A stretch of 64,000 nt of DNA from Laccaria trichodermophora (GCA_018417955.1 JACTVC010000008.1:930001-994000), one strand, 5' to 3'; shown: positions 33,346 through 45,391, counted from the first letter of the stretch. Notes: generated from the sequence alone by a model not told the origin. A program made the numbers and translations.

Positions 33346-34358
33346 ATGAGCAGCAGTAAAGCTGGACCATCTTCGTTGGATGGCTCAGGGGGCACCGAAT
33401 CGGTAAGTTTGCGAACGCCTTTCCAGCCCTCTCGTTCCAACGATCGCTGCGCACAGACACCTGAACCCAAAGCTGGGCCTCGCTACAGTACGTCTCCTTC
33501 TCTTGGCAATGATAATTTCCTTAACATCGGCCACGGCCCGTTTCCCAGTATACTACCGGATTTACACCAAGCGAGGCGCACTCGAATCAAACAACCCCAT
33601 CTACTCCAACGATCGCTTCATCAGCCGCATCGTATCAAGATCCGTAGCGCCTCCACATACCGCTGCATCCTTGAAAAAGCATATCTGCAGCCTGAGGATT
33701 GAAGGATTTGAGTTATCTACCAAGTGTACCTTGTATTCGTCACTCTCGGACCAAGCACCTATAGAGGACTCCGCCCGTCTCCCGCTCAGAGGGACGTCTG
33801 GGCCAGGCGTATCCGAGGTAGACCCGGTCGTCTTGGTCGTTGACGTTTCGGACGCCGAGAAGCGATCAAAAGTGTCTTCGGTGGAGGTGAAAGATCTCGT
33901 TGAATGGCCGTCGACGCGTCTCTATGGTGCGTCTTTAGCCACCAAAAATTACACTTTCCCACCTTATCACGTTCTTATTAGTGTATTACCGTGTATACGA
34001 CGAGGGCGGTGAAATTTCCTCCAAGACCTCCTTCGATGACTCTGATTCGTCTCTCGGCCGGCTTGATACCCTCTGTACTCCACCCCCATACACGGCTCTC
34101 TCCTTAAAGTATTGCATCACGAAAGCAGAAGGGGTATCTCCAAACCGGGTTTGTAATTTATTCGAGGATGAGGGCGGCGAGAGTACAATGAAAGATGATG
34201 ATACTGTGGCTCTTCTCTCTGACAATTATCCAGGCATTTCAAAGGAAGAACCTTTAGCTATTGTTTACGGCGCGCAGAAGGATGCTACCAACCCATCAGA
34301 ACAACTGGACTTTGCGGAATACGGCAGTCAGTCTCAGACATACCCTTCTTTTCTGTGA
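33346..34358 (+). CDS. Unnamed duplicated-domain protein, copy 1
   Basis: Exons are 33346-33402, 33457-33487, 33549-33926 and 33982-34358; 280 residues. Two halves repeat each other: YYRIYTKRGALESNNPIYSN, VAPPHTAASLKKHICSLRIEG in the first and YYRVYDEGGEISSKTSFDD, TPPPYTALSLKYCITKAEGV in the second, so an internal duplication made the protein. No signal peptide or membrane segment. I recall similar uncharacterised proteins in Agaricomycetes but no function. A near-identical gene follows 676 bp downstream in the same orientation. Confidence 0.75.
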
Positions 34359-35033
34359 TTGATCTCTTTTTAGCTTGGGAAGATATCGATGCGTACCAAA
34401 TAGGGTTGAATGCTTTTATGAAGAAACCCTGCAAGTCTTTTGTTCATGTCAAAGATTACATTCCTAATAAGCCTCTTCAACATGTTTCTTGCAGTTGTTC
34501 CCAAGCTACCCGCGTTTTAATGTAAGCCGCTAGTGCTAGTCACTCTGGATGGCAGCGCCAATGAGACAACTCTCTCAATTTTCACTGAATTTGATGGCTT
34601 ATAACCGAGAGTTTCCAAGAAATGGTACTTGCCATGTCGGCTCGGGATACTGAGGGCTCTGAAAAATTCAAGACGGGCCGTGTGCGTCACAAAATGAAAG
34701 ATGCAGTGGAAAAGGAGAGAGAAATATGTATTCATGCAAACGGGGAACAAAAAAAGAGAAAGATTTAGATACAACGAGGCGTTCTGGTTGACTAATTATT
34801 ATGAGCTGACCTTCAAAAGTTGAATCAGAACTATCCAACCACGTACGTCGCCAGCTAAAACTCGTACTCCGGACGGGTAGAAAAACCGAAATTTCAAGAA
34901 AAACATATGTGGGAGTGTGCGAAGTGATGTCAGATGAAAAGAGCGCTGGAAGTGCGCTTGTCATGGCAGGGGCACCCCAGAGACGCCCGACCCTCTTCTC
35001 ACACTAAATCTTACTACATATCACCACGGCTAA
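34359..35033. other. Spacer between the tandem copies
   Basis: 34360-34530 resembles 36145-36480 after the second copy (shared cctgcaagtcttttgttcatgt and aataagcctctt), so the duplicated unit includes 3' flank. The last 40 bases before 35034 match those before 33346, giving both genes the same start region. I see no gene. Confidence 0.55.
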
Positions 35034-36130
35034 ATGAGCAGCAGTAAAGCTGGATCATCTTCGTTGGATGGCTCAGGGGGCATCAAACCGGTAAGTTTGC
35101 GAACCCCTTGCTCAGCCCTCTCGTTCCAACTTCGATCGCGCAGGTATCCGAACCCAGAGCTGCGCCTCGCCACAGTACGTCTCCTCTTAGCAATGATAAT
35201 TCCCTCAACATCGGCCACGGCCCATTTCCCAGTATACTACCGGATTTACACCAAGCAAGGCGCACTCGAATCGAACAACCCCATCTATTCCAACGATCGC
35301 TTTATCAGCCGCATCGTATCAAGATCCGTAGCGCCTCCCCATACCGCTGCATCCTTGAAAAAGCATATCTGCAGGATTGAAGGATTCGATTTATTTATAA
35401 AGTGTACCTTGTATTCGTCACTCTCGGGTGACCAAGCACCTGTAGAGGACTCCGCCCGCCTCGCGCTCAGAGGGACGTCTGGGCCAGGTGTATCCGAAGT
35501 AGACCCAGTCATTTTGGTCGTTGACGTTTCGGACGCCGAGAAGCGATCTAAAGTGTCTTCGGTTGAGGTGAAAGATCTTGTTGAACAGTGGCCGTCGACG
35601 CGTCTTTATGGTGCGTCTTTAGTCCCCAAGGGTTTCACTCTCCCACCTTCTTATTAGTGTATTACCGTGTATACGACGAGGGCGGTGAAATCTCCTCCAA
35701 GACCTCCTACGATGACACTGATTCGTCTCTCGGCCGGCTTGATACCTTGTGTATTCCACCCCCATACACGGCTCTCTCCTTAAAGTATTGCATCACGATA
35801 GCAGAAGGGGTAACTCCAGACAGGGCTTGTAATCTATTCGAGGATGAGGGCGGCGAGAGTACAATGAAGGATGGTGATTCTGTTGCTCTTTTCTCTGACA
35901 ATTATCCAGGCGTTTCAAAGGATGAACCTCTAGCTATTGTTTACGGACTGCAAAAGGACACCCCATCAGAGGTAGAAGTAGAGGTAGGGGTACTAGTAGA
36001 GGTAGGGGTAGAGGTATATTCCGGAGCGGTCCCAATACGGGACAACCGGCGGCCCATCGCAAGAAACCCAAACTTTACGAGAAGACTCATAGCGAATAGA
36101 AGCTACAGTCGGTCTCAGGCTCAGAATTAG
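35034..36130 (+). CDS. Unnamed duplicated-domain protein, copy 2, with inserted tail
   Basis: Exons are 35034-35090, 35144-35174, 35233-35610 and 35658-36130; 312 residues, with introns in the same places as copy 1. The body is very similar to copy 1. The C-terminus differs: from about 35970 an insertion of about 110 bp adds EVEVEVGVLVEVGVEVYSGA and a basic tail, after which the sequence rejoins that of copy 1 (SQSQ versus SRSQAQ) in another frame and stops. The inserted DNA is the (GTAGAG)n-linked repeat also found at 9478-9545. Function unknown. Confidence 0.72.
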
Positions 36131-37185
36131 CCTCTTTATTATGATTGATCTCTTCTTAGACTGCGCGGACCATGATGCCAGATGGCACACGATGTCAACT
36201 GGTGAAGTATTCCACACAGATGGAATATTATTGACGGAGTCATGCGATCACGAACTTCCAGCCGCAGGTACTTTCCTTCCAGTTCGTCGAAGCACTCCTG
36301 CTGACCACTGTGCGATGCAGAATATGCATGCTACTTGGCGATAAATTCTCTTAGGAAGAAAGCCTGCAAGTCTTTTGTTCATGTAAAAAAATATACCCCT
36401 AATAAGCCTCTTGACGTTTCTTGCAGTTGTTCATCAGGGTGTGTCCACCCAAACTACCCGCGTTTCAATCTAACCCGCTAGCACTAGAGTATACATATTT
36501 TGGTTGATTGGGATGATGTACCCGATACTCAGTAAAGCAATCTCCTTGTATCACAAACAGCCAGGAGAATCTACAGAATCTATACATCCAGCCCAAATTC
36601 CAATCATGCCGCAGATTCATTGAGGGGCAGATGGGTGACGATCAGACTCGGGCTTGATTGCAACTAAGCTTTCTTTTGATGGAGATGCATTTCGGAGGAT
36701 ATCTTAGGTGAGCATTGCGAAGGGAGTTGAATATGAAGTGGAGGCGCCGTCTGAGTGGACCGCGAAAACTGGCGCCCTTGACTAGCCTTGACTACTCGCA
36801 GGTGAAGATGCCTTGGAGTTTGCGTCTGACTCCTCTCATCATGATAACGAAGCGCGCGCAAAGAGGAGGGGTCAAAATGCAAAATGCAACGATAATTATA
36901 ACTAAGGATGAAAGGCAATGTCAGCGTTATCAATCTCGAAACCTTCAGGCGCAGATCAGAACTTGACAGAATTTCCAAGATCTCTATGTTCATCGAAGTT
37001 GCTTTGAACCGAGAGTTGCCAAGAAACGAGATGTTGTCTCTTCTAGTAGTCTAATGTGATGTACAAAAATCGATAGGTGGTATTGAAACCATAGTATGCG
37101 GGGAAGCAAGAACTGATGGAAGTTAATTGAGATCTAAGAAGAGTGAAAACGAAGATGTGCGTGTGGTCATCGAGAGTGAGTAATT
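36131..37185. other. Intergenic, duplicated 3' flank then unique sequence
   Basis: 36140-36480 carries the flank shared with 34359-34530. From 36480 to 37185 there are only short frames, an imperfect G/A-rich stretch, and no recognisable gene or repeat. Confidence 0.4.
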
Positions 37186-39639
37186 TCATGTAAACCCCGT
37201 GAACTTCCAGTCCTCCGGGAGTACGAGATAAGGGTGCTTCCCGAGTTCAGCAGCACTTGGACGCTCCTCAGGATTTCTAAGAATATTTGCATCAGCCATT
37301 CTCCTCGTAAGAATTCGACGAGAAACAGTACGCACATCGCAAAACATTTTCGTCTCAAGTCATCTGCAAGCTCCGATAGTACGAGATCTTTGGGTACTGG
37401 CGGAGGGAGTTTGGCTTGATACAGCTGTAAAACATTAGTCACAAGATAACAAGCACAACGGGAGGAGCATACTTTATACATCACAGCTATCATTTCTTCT
37501 CCCATCCAGGGCCGCATACCGGCCCACATCTCCAATACGACACAACCAACACTCCAGATATCAACCTTAAAATCGTACCCCTTCTTCTGGGTGCTGATGA
37601 CCTCTGGAGCCATCCAAAATACCGTTCCCTGCATAGGCGTGAAAGCCTCCCTGTGAAGATCGTCTGTTTGCTTTGATATTCCAAAACTAGATATCTTGCA
37701 TTTTCCTGACATTTCGACGAGGATATTGTGTGCTTTCAAATTCTGAAATTGATTATTAACACGATATTTTGATGATTGGAACAAGAAATGTACTCGGTGG
37801 AGGATCCTCTTTGAATGTAAATATTCCAGGCCACTCAAGATTTGCGCCGTGAATGACTTGGTGACAGATTCGGCAAACTTGCCATGTTTGTCTAAACATT
37901 TTCCAATAGAACCGCCAGGGACGTATTCGAGGAAGCTGTAGATTTTTGAGTGATAACTCGTACAATGTGTCGTAATGACTTACATGCTTAAATTTGCAGG
38001 TGTCTCCTCGAAGCCAAGGTATTGTATAATATTCGGATGGTCAAGATTCTTCAAGGTTTCGATTTCAAGCTTCAACGCTTGGACCACCGCCACCTGGCGG
38101 AAATCATTCTTGTCGCTGGGAGTTTGCGGATGTTCAACTTGTTTCACGGCAAACATCTCCCCTGTCGTTGAATTCAGCGCAAGGTAGATACGACCGTGTG
38201 TACCCCTGCCAATCAATTCTCCTCTGATCCACTTCAAGGGAGCTATAACAGACGTCAGAGATGATACCAAACGAGCATAACGTCATGCTACTCACTAGGA
38301 GATGACCCGGGCGAAGGCGAATTGGACGTACTCTTAGCAAACTCTGTTGTCATTTCATCTATTCCAAGACCCCAAAGCTTAGTACTCCTCCTGCGAAGCA
38401 TATTGTTTGTATATGACGTTGCGTCCGCCTTGGGAGTATGATCGATGCGTTTCTTGTGTTCCTCGGTCACAATGTGAATCGACTTCTTGGCTCTGACTCT
38501 TCCCCCGTCGGGTACTGGTGTAGGAGGGGAGGGCGCAGGCTCCGTAGTCGTAAAAGAGGTCTCAAGATCATGATCTGGGAAAAAGGCTTGAAGACGTTCA
38601 TATACGTCTTGCGGTGGTGGACGAGGAGCCCATGAATCGTTCCCTCGCATTTTCCTATCAACAGGTTTATTCGGTCGAGGAACCGCGGACGGACGATAAG
38701 AAGTGGGGCGCTGCAGATTCATACTCAAAGACTCCGTCGAGCTTTTTATTTCTGTTGTCAGTTCTTCCATTTCAAGACCCCAAAGCTTGGTACTCCTCCT
38801 GCGAGGCATATTGTTTGTATATGACGTTGCGTCCGCCTTGGGAGAACGATCGATGCGTTTCTTGTGCTCCTCCGTGACAATGTGAATTGACTTCTTGGCT
38901 CTTACTCTTCCCTCGTCGGGTACTGGTGTAGGAGGGGAGGGCGCAGGCTCCGCAGTCGTAAAAGAGGTCCCATGATCATGATCTGGGAAAAAGGCTTCAA
39001 GACGTTCATATACGTCTTGCGGTGGTGGACGAGGAGCCCATGAATCGTTCCCTCGCATTTTCCTATCAACAGGTTTATTCGGTCGAGGAACCGCGGACGG
39101 ACGATAAGAAGTGGGGCGCTGCAGATTCATACTCAAAGACTCCGTCGAGCTTTTTATTTGCACCTTCAATGGTGGGCGCGATACAGATTTTGGCCTGTCA
39201 CTTGGCCGTACGATCCAAGTGCCCCCTCCTAGGTCAGAATCATCGTCATCTTGACTATATGCTGGAGTTTCGCTTGAGGAGGATACGGAGGGGGTGGTGG
39301 TGAGTGGCCTTGTAATTTTTCAACACGTGGAACACACCATGTGGAACGTTCAGCGTCGCCCGCCCTGGAATGACGATCAATGCGTAAGTTCTTGTGTTCC
39401 TCGGCGACTTGAATGCCAATTGACTTTTTGGCTCTGGCTGTTCCCTTGCTGGGTAGTGTAGGAGGGAGGGCCTTACGCTCCGCAGTCGTAGCAGAGGTCC
39501 CACCAGAGCTTGCAGGCTCTCTGACTGGCGTATCACGATCGTGTTCTGCGAAAAAGTCTTCGAGAAGTTTATAAACGTCTTCCGGTGGTGGACGAGGAGC
39601 CGATGTAGGGCTCTCGTCATAAAATGAGCTGTCTCGCAT
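37186..39639 (-). CDS. Bck1-like MAPKKK paralogue, predicted pseudokinase
   Basis: Kinase exons, high to low: 38242-37984, 37935-37794, 37742-37473, 37424-37336, 37276-37186, after an N-terminal exon ending at 38296. The glycine loop GRGTHGRIY, the VAIK-type lysine in FAVKQVE, the helix-C glutamate, APE (MAPEVIS) and DIWSVGCVVLE are kept. The catalytic loop reads HRNLKAHN (normally HRDLKADN) and the metal-binding motif reads SFG (normally DFG), so both catalytic aspartates are gone. The N-terminus repeats a segment with KKSIHIVTEEHKKRID and RRRSTKLWG, characteristic of fungal Bck1/Mkh1-type MAPKKKs of the cell-wall integrity pathway. The 5' part (39240-39750) has frame conflicts, so start 39639 is tentative. 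It may act as a scaffold or be decaying. Confidence 0.7.
38343..39158. repeat. In-frame 408 bp tandem duplication inside the kinase gene
   Basis: 38343-38750 and 38751-39158 are head-to-tail copies differing at about a dozen positions. 408 bases is 136 codons, so the reading frame continues through both. A third, much older copy lies upstream at about 39250-39720. The unit encodes the APRPPPQDVYERL ... RRRSTKLWG segment. Confidence 0.9.
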
Positions 39640-39984
39640 ACCAACAGGTTTTTCCGGTCGAGAAACTCAAGAGAAACTGCGGTCGGAGGATAGGAAGGTG
39701 GGCTGGGGTAGAGTTGGGGTAGAACCTGCAGATTCACACTCGAAGACTCCGTCGAGCTTTTCTATTTGCACCTGAAACGGTTGGCATGAATCAGAATGAT
39801 ACAGGGATTTTTGCCAGAGGTAAAGGTAGAGGCAGCACAGCCCACTTTGTTGTATCATGATGATGGTCTGCATCTTGCGTGCATCTCGGAGCAGATTATA
39901 GCGCATCACGAAACGTCACTCGATGCGTTACGGGTACCGTCCAACTTGAAGTACCGTTTGAGCACCGTCTAACGATAGCCTACC

Positions 39985-41131
39985 ATGTCCATGTCAATCC
40001 CGATCTACGGAAACTACCACGGGTGAATATCTTTCTCGCTTTTGCCTAGAAGATCGAACTCCAACGTAACTTATTCAAAGAAATCCAGTTACTACTCCAA
40101 ACGCCCAACGGTAAACGACGCCAGACTCACCGTACTCCCCGAGGCCCTTTTCCATGGCGCGACAGTTCTGGACATCGGATGCAACGAGGGCTGGGTAACT
40201 TGTGAAATTGGTGTGTATCTCTCCTCAGTTCAGAGCCCAAAAGTTCCCTCAAGGCTTTTTGATAGCTCAATCGTTGGGACCGCACAAAGTAGTCGGAGTC
40301 GATATCGACGACACGTTGGTTCAGGCTGCGTGGAGGAGAAGGCGTACAGTTTGGTCTTTACAAGGCCCTTCACCCGCCACGACGTCAACGTCCAATAACG
40401 TGGGCGAGCGTTCCTCAAAAAAGCGCAAACTAGACGAGGAGGCACCTGTCTCTGCAGTTGCCACAGGTGCAAGCAGCCGAGGTCGAAACTACTTTCCTCT
40501 CTCATGCGAACACGAATTCGGCTCACTTCCCATACCACCATCCACAATCCGGGGAAAACACGCATTTCCGCACAATGTCTCTTTTAGAACGGCGAACTGG
40601 ATTCGGGATGAGATACCGGAAGATGCGGAGGGTTATGATGTAGTTGTCGCGTATGCTCCATCGCTTCTCGCTTTTTTACAAAGATTTCTGATAGGTTCCT
40701 TTTGCAGATTCTCGGTTTCTAAATGGATTCACCTCAATGAAGGCGATGAAGGCTTGAAACAGTTCTTTCGCAAGGTCTACTCAGTATTGAAAACGGGCGG
40801 AGCATTCGTGCTGGAACCACAGCCCTGGGAATCGTATGCCAAGGCTAGGAGAATGAGCGAGGCAAGTCCAACACAGCGCCTTTGGTTCACTCGCTATATT
40901 AACGTAATAAATGATAGAAGCTCAAAGAAAACGCGAAAAGCCTGGTGATACGACCGGAGCATTTCAGTGATATACTGCGAGAAATAGGATTCGAGTCGCC
41001 ACGTCACTTTGGTTCGATCGGCGAGGGTGGTGAGTGGCTCTCTATTCCCTCATACTAGTCTGAAACTCACCTTTGAGTCAGGATTCAATCGGCCCGTTGA
41101 TATATACACAAAGCCCTGCCTCAACACATAA
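39985..41131 (+). CDS. BMC1: Bin3/MePCE-type RNA methyltransferase
   Basis: Exons are 39985-40022, 40089-40210, 40266-40650, 40708-40861, 40918-41029 and 41082-41131; 286 residues. It begins with IYGNYHGYYSKRP, then SAM-binding motif I VLDIGCNEGWVTCEI, VVGVDIDDTLVQAAWRRRR, and the Bin3 domain signature FSVSKWIHLNEGDEGLKQFF followed by GGAFVLEPQPWESY. This family O-methylates the 5' gamma-phosphate of small RNAs (7SK in animals; U6 or telomerase RNA in fission yeast). A Lys/Ser-rich insert sits after the WRRRR motif. Intron 4 (40862-40917) has a GC donor (GAG/GCAAGT). ATG 39991 is an alternative start. The 3' end lies about 50 bp before the duplicated segment. Divergent from the kinase gene. 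Confidence 0.9.
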
Positions 41132-41672
41132 CCTTTGGGGCTGGCTCGGGCGTATCACTGCTCTCCTTTGTATATATACCTGACTCCCATCCAAATCTAG
41201 TAGCCATCCGACGCGGGTGATTCTCTTGCGACACCTGTGACGTGGATGCTTGAATCCTGCTTGAATATGACAAGATACTGAGTTAACGTGTTTTGGATAA
41301 CCTCGATCCCGAGAGGAACCACATGCATTCTGGAAAGCCAGCACGCGAAGCTAGTTGGCAGCAGCATCCGCACGACCCGGAGGATCCAGTACAAGGCCGA
41401 CACATACAGACATCTCGGGTGTGGGGCGCTCAAGTCAGCCTAGTCATGCATCATGGCCCGAACGTAAAGCAACTGTCCATCGTTCATAAACATAAGGGCA
41501 GTATACTATAAGTAAAGATGAACCGTCCCAACATCCAATCCATCCACCAGGAACCATTGGCCCTCAAATCCCCATAAGCCTCTATGTATAAACATAAATA
41601 CTCATCTCTACCCGGACCCCCGAGATGAAAGTTCAACCTCTTACACGTTCAAAGTCGGCCTGTAGGTAACCC

Positions 41673-43925
41673 TCAAAGCCTCCCAGCAGGTAAACACTCT
41701 GCATCCCAATCATCCGGTACCAACTCGCTCACTCGTTCCCGGAACGCAGCGAGCGTACAAAATTCAGGGTGGCCTTCTAAGTGTCTACCTGGGCCAGCGC
41801 ACAGGGGAAGGATGAGGTTGTTGTGTTGGTATCGCATTCGGACGTCTGGTGGTGTGATGGATGAACAACCTAAGGGAGTACTATGAGGAGATGAGGAGGT
41901 ACGAACAGTGCTCTGCAGGGGATGTTTTCCCCAGGAAGGACAAGAAAGATTGAGGGTAGTTGGGAGATTTGTCCTGGCCAGTCAAGTCATCCGATTTCTT
42001 GAACAGTTCAAAGGTGATCGCGGCTGTGAAGGCTGGCCATCTATCAGGGGGGAGGTGTTAGTTCGGATAGACTAAGCGAAGAGAAAGGGCACACAACGTA
42101 CTTCTCATCAAACACATCCAAAGTAGAGCATAGTCCCGCAATGGCAGTATCATGCGTACTGTGAACGAGGATCTTCAAAGGGTCCTTATCCCCATGCTCG
42201 ACTTTATGCTGCATCTTGCGTATCATGTCACCCAGCAGCGGGCCCATACCTAGCCGGCGGACTTCTTCGGTCTTATCTGGTGATCACCAATGAATCATGG
42301 AGGAAGATCAGTTAGTTATCCGGTGGGTGTGGTGAAGAGGGACTAAAACCATCTCACACCCTAGTTTCGTTGAAAGTCGAGGAACGAGTTAGACGTGACT
42401 GGTGAAGGTAGGTGGGTGGGGAAAACGTGCCTGCGAACCATTCAGTCACTACGGCCCTTTCCTATGCAAGGAAGGAGGGGGTGAGGAGGAGAAGGCTCGG
42501 AAAACGTTGACACGCACAATGAGATCAATGACTATCGGGTCGTCGAATTCCGCTGGGACTTTTAAGCCATGAGCAGTCGCTGCACGGACCTATAGCGAGG
42601 ATAAAACCTAAACGCCAATGACAGGATTATGTGGTACCAAAAACACACCGTATCAAGAACGCCTGAAGCGCGGGGTTTGCCGTCTATACGTATTGGATTT
42701 CCGTCTAGATATCTTGAAAGCTTGGGGTCAAGATGTTCTAGTGTATGATTGAACGCTTCAGCAGCAGCTGTACAAGTACAATATTGTTGAGCACAAAACG
42801 CACAAGAACCACGTTGGAAAGAAAGCCCACACACCTTTCGCGAAACTGACGAGTAAAATTTCTAGACGTTTGCATCCGTAGGTGTTACCGATCAAATTCT
42901 CGTCTTTTCCGTTGCTGAAGAGGGAGGGCGAGTTGATGGAGTCTGAGTTGTGTTAAGTAAGAAGGTATGAATCTGTACCGTATCAGAATGGGGGGTATGG
43001 CGGCCGGGTGGCACTTGCTCGTAGGGTATAGTCCGTGTATGATTTGTTGTAGCGATTCTGTAGTCCGTGGAATGTTTGTGGTGCTTGCGGAGTCGCGTTA
43101 GGAGAGAGAGAAGGATCGCGGGATATGGGGAGTGCCCACCGGAAGTACACTGCTTTTGTGTCATGAATCGTATCTGGAAGAAATCCCAATCTAGGATTGC
43201 AGGTTACACTTGGGTGTTTAGAAAGAACGATCAGGCTAACTTCTCTATGTAAAGCCTTCGCAAGCCTCTTCCAAAGCTAAAAGTGGACTATGCTTGCCGT
43301 TAGAAACGGTATTTTAGGACTGTTTCAAAGGACGCACCTGTCTTCCGATATCCGTCAACTCGCCTAGTAGACTGTACACAGCTCTTGAGCACGAGCTTCT
43401 GTAATATGAAGAGAAGAACGCACCATTCCCCATCTGCTGATTTCCCATCGCGTCTCTCCACAACCTTCCTTGTTTGAGGGACCTCGGCCGTATCTGGGTT
43501 TGCATTTACGAACCCTGTCACAGCGGCCTGGAACCGGCGAGCCGTTTTACACATCATCCAGTGTTCTGGGATATTTGATGGAGGGCCTGCCAGTCGGATA
43601 CCAACCGGGGTGCGTTCGCCTATTCTCAACAAGGATGAGTGACTGTCGCAGCGTGGTACTGGTACGTACCATGGCGCACGTATACGTGCACCTGCTCCAG
43701 TTGAAGATTCGCGGGTGCAACAGTGTAACCAGCGACGTCAAACGGAACCTGTGATGGGTACGGAACAAAAGAATCTCCTTTGTGCGGTGGATTCGATGGT
43801 CTGTGAGGCATTGTAAAGTCACTTTGTGCGGCTTGGTCGGGTATCCTGGCGCTGACAGATATCAGAAAGAGAGCAGAGATCGACAGTAGTAATAAGCCAA
43901 GATAAATTTTGTTTTCAGGTCTCAT
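41673..43925 (-). CDS. Histidine acid phosphatase, copy A
   Basis: Thirteen exons, high to low: 43925-43670, 43619-43424, 43371-43338, 43287-43241, 43190-43140, 43083-42979, 42914-42835, 42767-42649, 42589-42518, 42461-42431, 42276-42102, 42040-41907, 41845-41673; 490 residues. The catalytic RHGERTP (phosphohistidine) is split by intron 1, and the HD proton donor is in HSTHDTAIAG. This is histidine phosphatase branch 2 (phytase/acid phosphatase/lysophosphatidic-type). The N-terminus MRPENKIYLGLLLLSISALF is a signal peptide or anchor, so it acts in the secretory pathway or outside. Cys residues near the end (LCAGPGRHLEGHPEFC) are typical. Intron 10 uses a GC donor (GCACGT), conserved in copy B. 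It shares a 480 bp spacer with the BTB gene, both on the minus strand. Confidence 0.88.
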
Positions 43926-44407
43926 GTAGCTTGCACACTTTGTGGAAGGAGAAAAAACTCACCAAGATACTGCTTGCTCACGGCCCCTGTTGAAAGGTCA
44001 CACTTGACCTATGTTATTGTGACCAAATTGTGACATAGCCCTTTGACCACATTTTTTTTCTGGCTTCTGCGACTTACTCTTTCTGCTTTCCCTCTCTCTC
44101 AGATACGTGTCCAAGACATCTGCGCTATGAAGGAGTTCTAGTGGACTAACCCTCTTTAGCCCGCCCTTTCTTCCCAGGTGGAGAAATCGCAAGAGAAATT
44201 GAAAGATCGAGCTCCGGAGAATACGGAGTCCTTCACCCCAGAATGGGAGAGGGGTAAATTCTTCTCCTGGACGTGAAATCCGGCAATACCGAGGCTCTCC
44301 ATAATCCAAAGACCAAACTACACGAGGGTATAGATATATCATACACTAAATCTCGCATCAGATCCAATATTCGAAAAGCAGCGGTCCCAATCCATCAAAA
44401 CAAACAT

Positions 44408-45391
44408 CTACGCATCCTGGATCGACTTCAACTCAGCCCACGTCGACATGCCAAAGAAACTAGGCAACTTATTCCACATATTCTGCCTACCTACCGAATG
44501 CCGCAACTGACAATACGCCACACACTCCCGACAGACATGAAGCTCATGCCACCTTGTATACTGCCTAAGTGGGTCCAACGGGTCCTCAGCTTCCAACGCG
44601 TGCCACTCCGCATAAGGGCCTCTTGCATACGCGCACAGCCGAGACCGACACCACGGGGAACGACGAAAATTGAATAGGAATGAATGGGTCATCTTCATCA
44701 CTGCCAACCGGAGGAAATCCCTGCCAACGAGGCACTTAGACTTCGTCTCCCAGTCTATATCGCCTTCTTTGCGCGTGAGTATCCTCCGGCCGCCCATACG
44801 CGCGACGCAGTAGTATGCGTAGGGCAAAATTTGGAGGACGTGGTTCTCATAAGCGAGGTTGATGACACGCATGATGGCGTCAGATTCGTAAATCCTGAGA
44901 GCGGCTTTCCTTTTGAACGCCGCAAATGAGGTGGGGAATTTGGATGAGAGGAGGGAGATGCAGCGGCGCCGGAGGGAATGGAAGAGGTATTTGGTGCTGA
45001 GGCGGAGGATGCCTGATATGAAGTCCAGCAGGGGGTCGAGCTCTGCTTCTTGAGGGAGGTTGTCAAAGTGGCTTGGGGAGAGTCAGCGGAGGGTCGATAG
45101 GAAGAGGATCGGAAAAGCGTACGATGGATGGTAAACTGCCTTTAACAGATCCACGACATCTTCGACTTTGTCGTCAAAGAGCGGTACGACGTGACACCCA
45201 TCGACGACGGCCTCTCCTGATGGCTGAGGTACTGTAAAAAGACCAGCAAAGCATTCCGAGTGGTTAGATAGGACTGTCTGGTGGACACGGAACAATGTGT
45301 TTTGGACAGAGAAAATAATGGATCCGTCGTGGAACCAGAAATCTGGGTGTTGTGTCGGCGGCGCTATCGTTCCAGTAGTGTCTGAATCCAT
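44408..45391 (-). CDS. BTB/POZ-domain protein, copy A
   Basis: Exon 1 is 45391-45123 and exon 2 is 45071-44408; 310 residues. The BTB fold lies at residues 17-95: FWFHDGSIIFSVQNTLFRVH, SECFAGLF, and VVPLFDDKVEDVVDLLKAVY. The C-terminus is helical with a Cys/His-rich segment (CVAYCQLRH, HVCRECV). Such proteins are abundant in Agaricomycetes and are presumed Cul3 adaptors or dimerisation proteins; no substrate is known. ATG 45391 begins MDSDTTGTIAPPTQHPDFWF, also conserved in copy B. Confidence 0.85.

Noticed and set aside
39301..39335. A 29-base intron joining the frames at the 5' end of the kinase gene
   Set aside because: It has GT and AG ends and would fix the frame, but is much shorter than all other introns here (about 45 bases or more); a frameshift or missed exon is more plausible.
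40023..40049. A 27-base intron in the MePCE-type gene
   Set aside because: A longer intron (40023-40088) gives YHGYYSKRP, the expected family sequence, with normal size.
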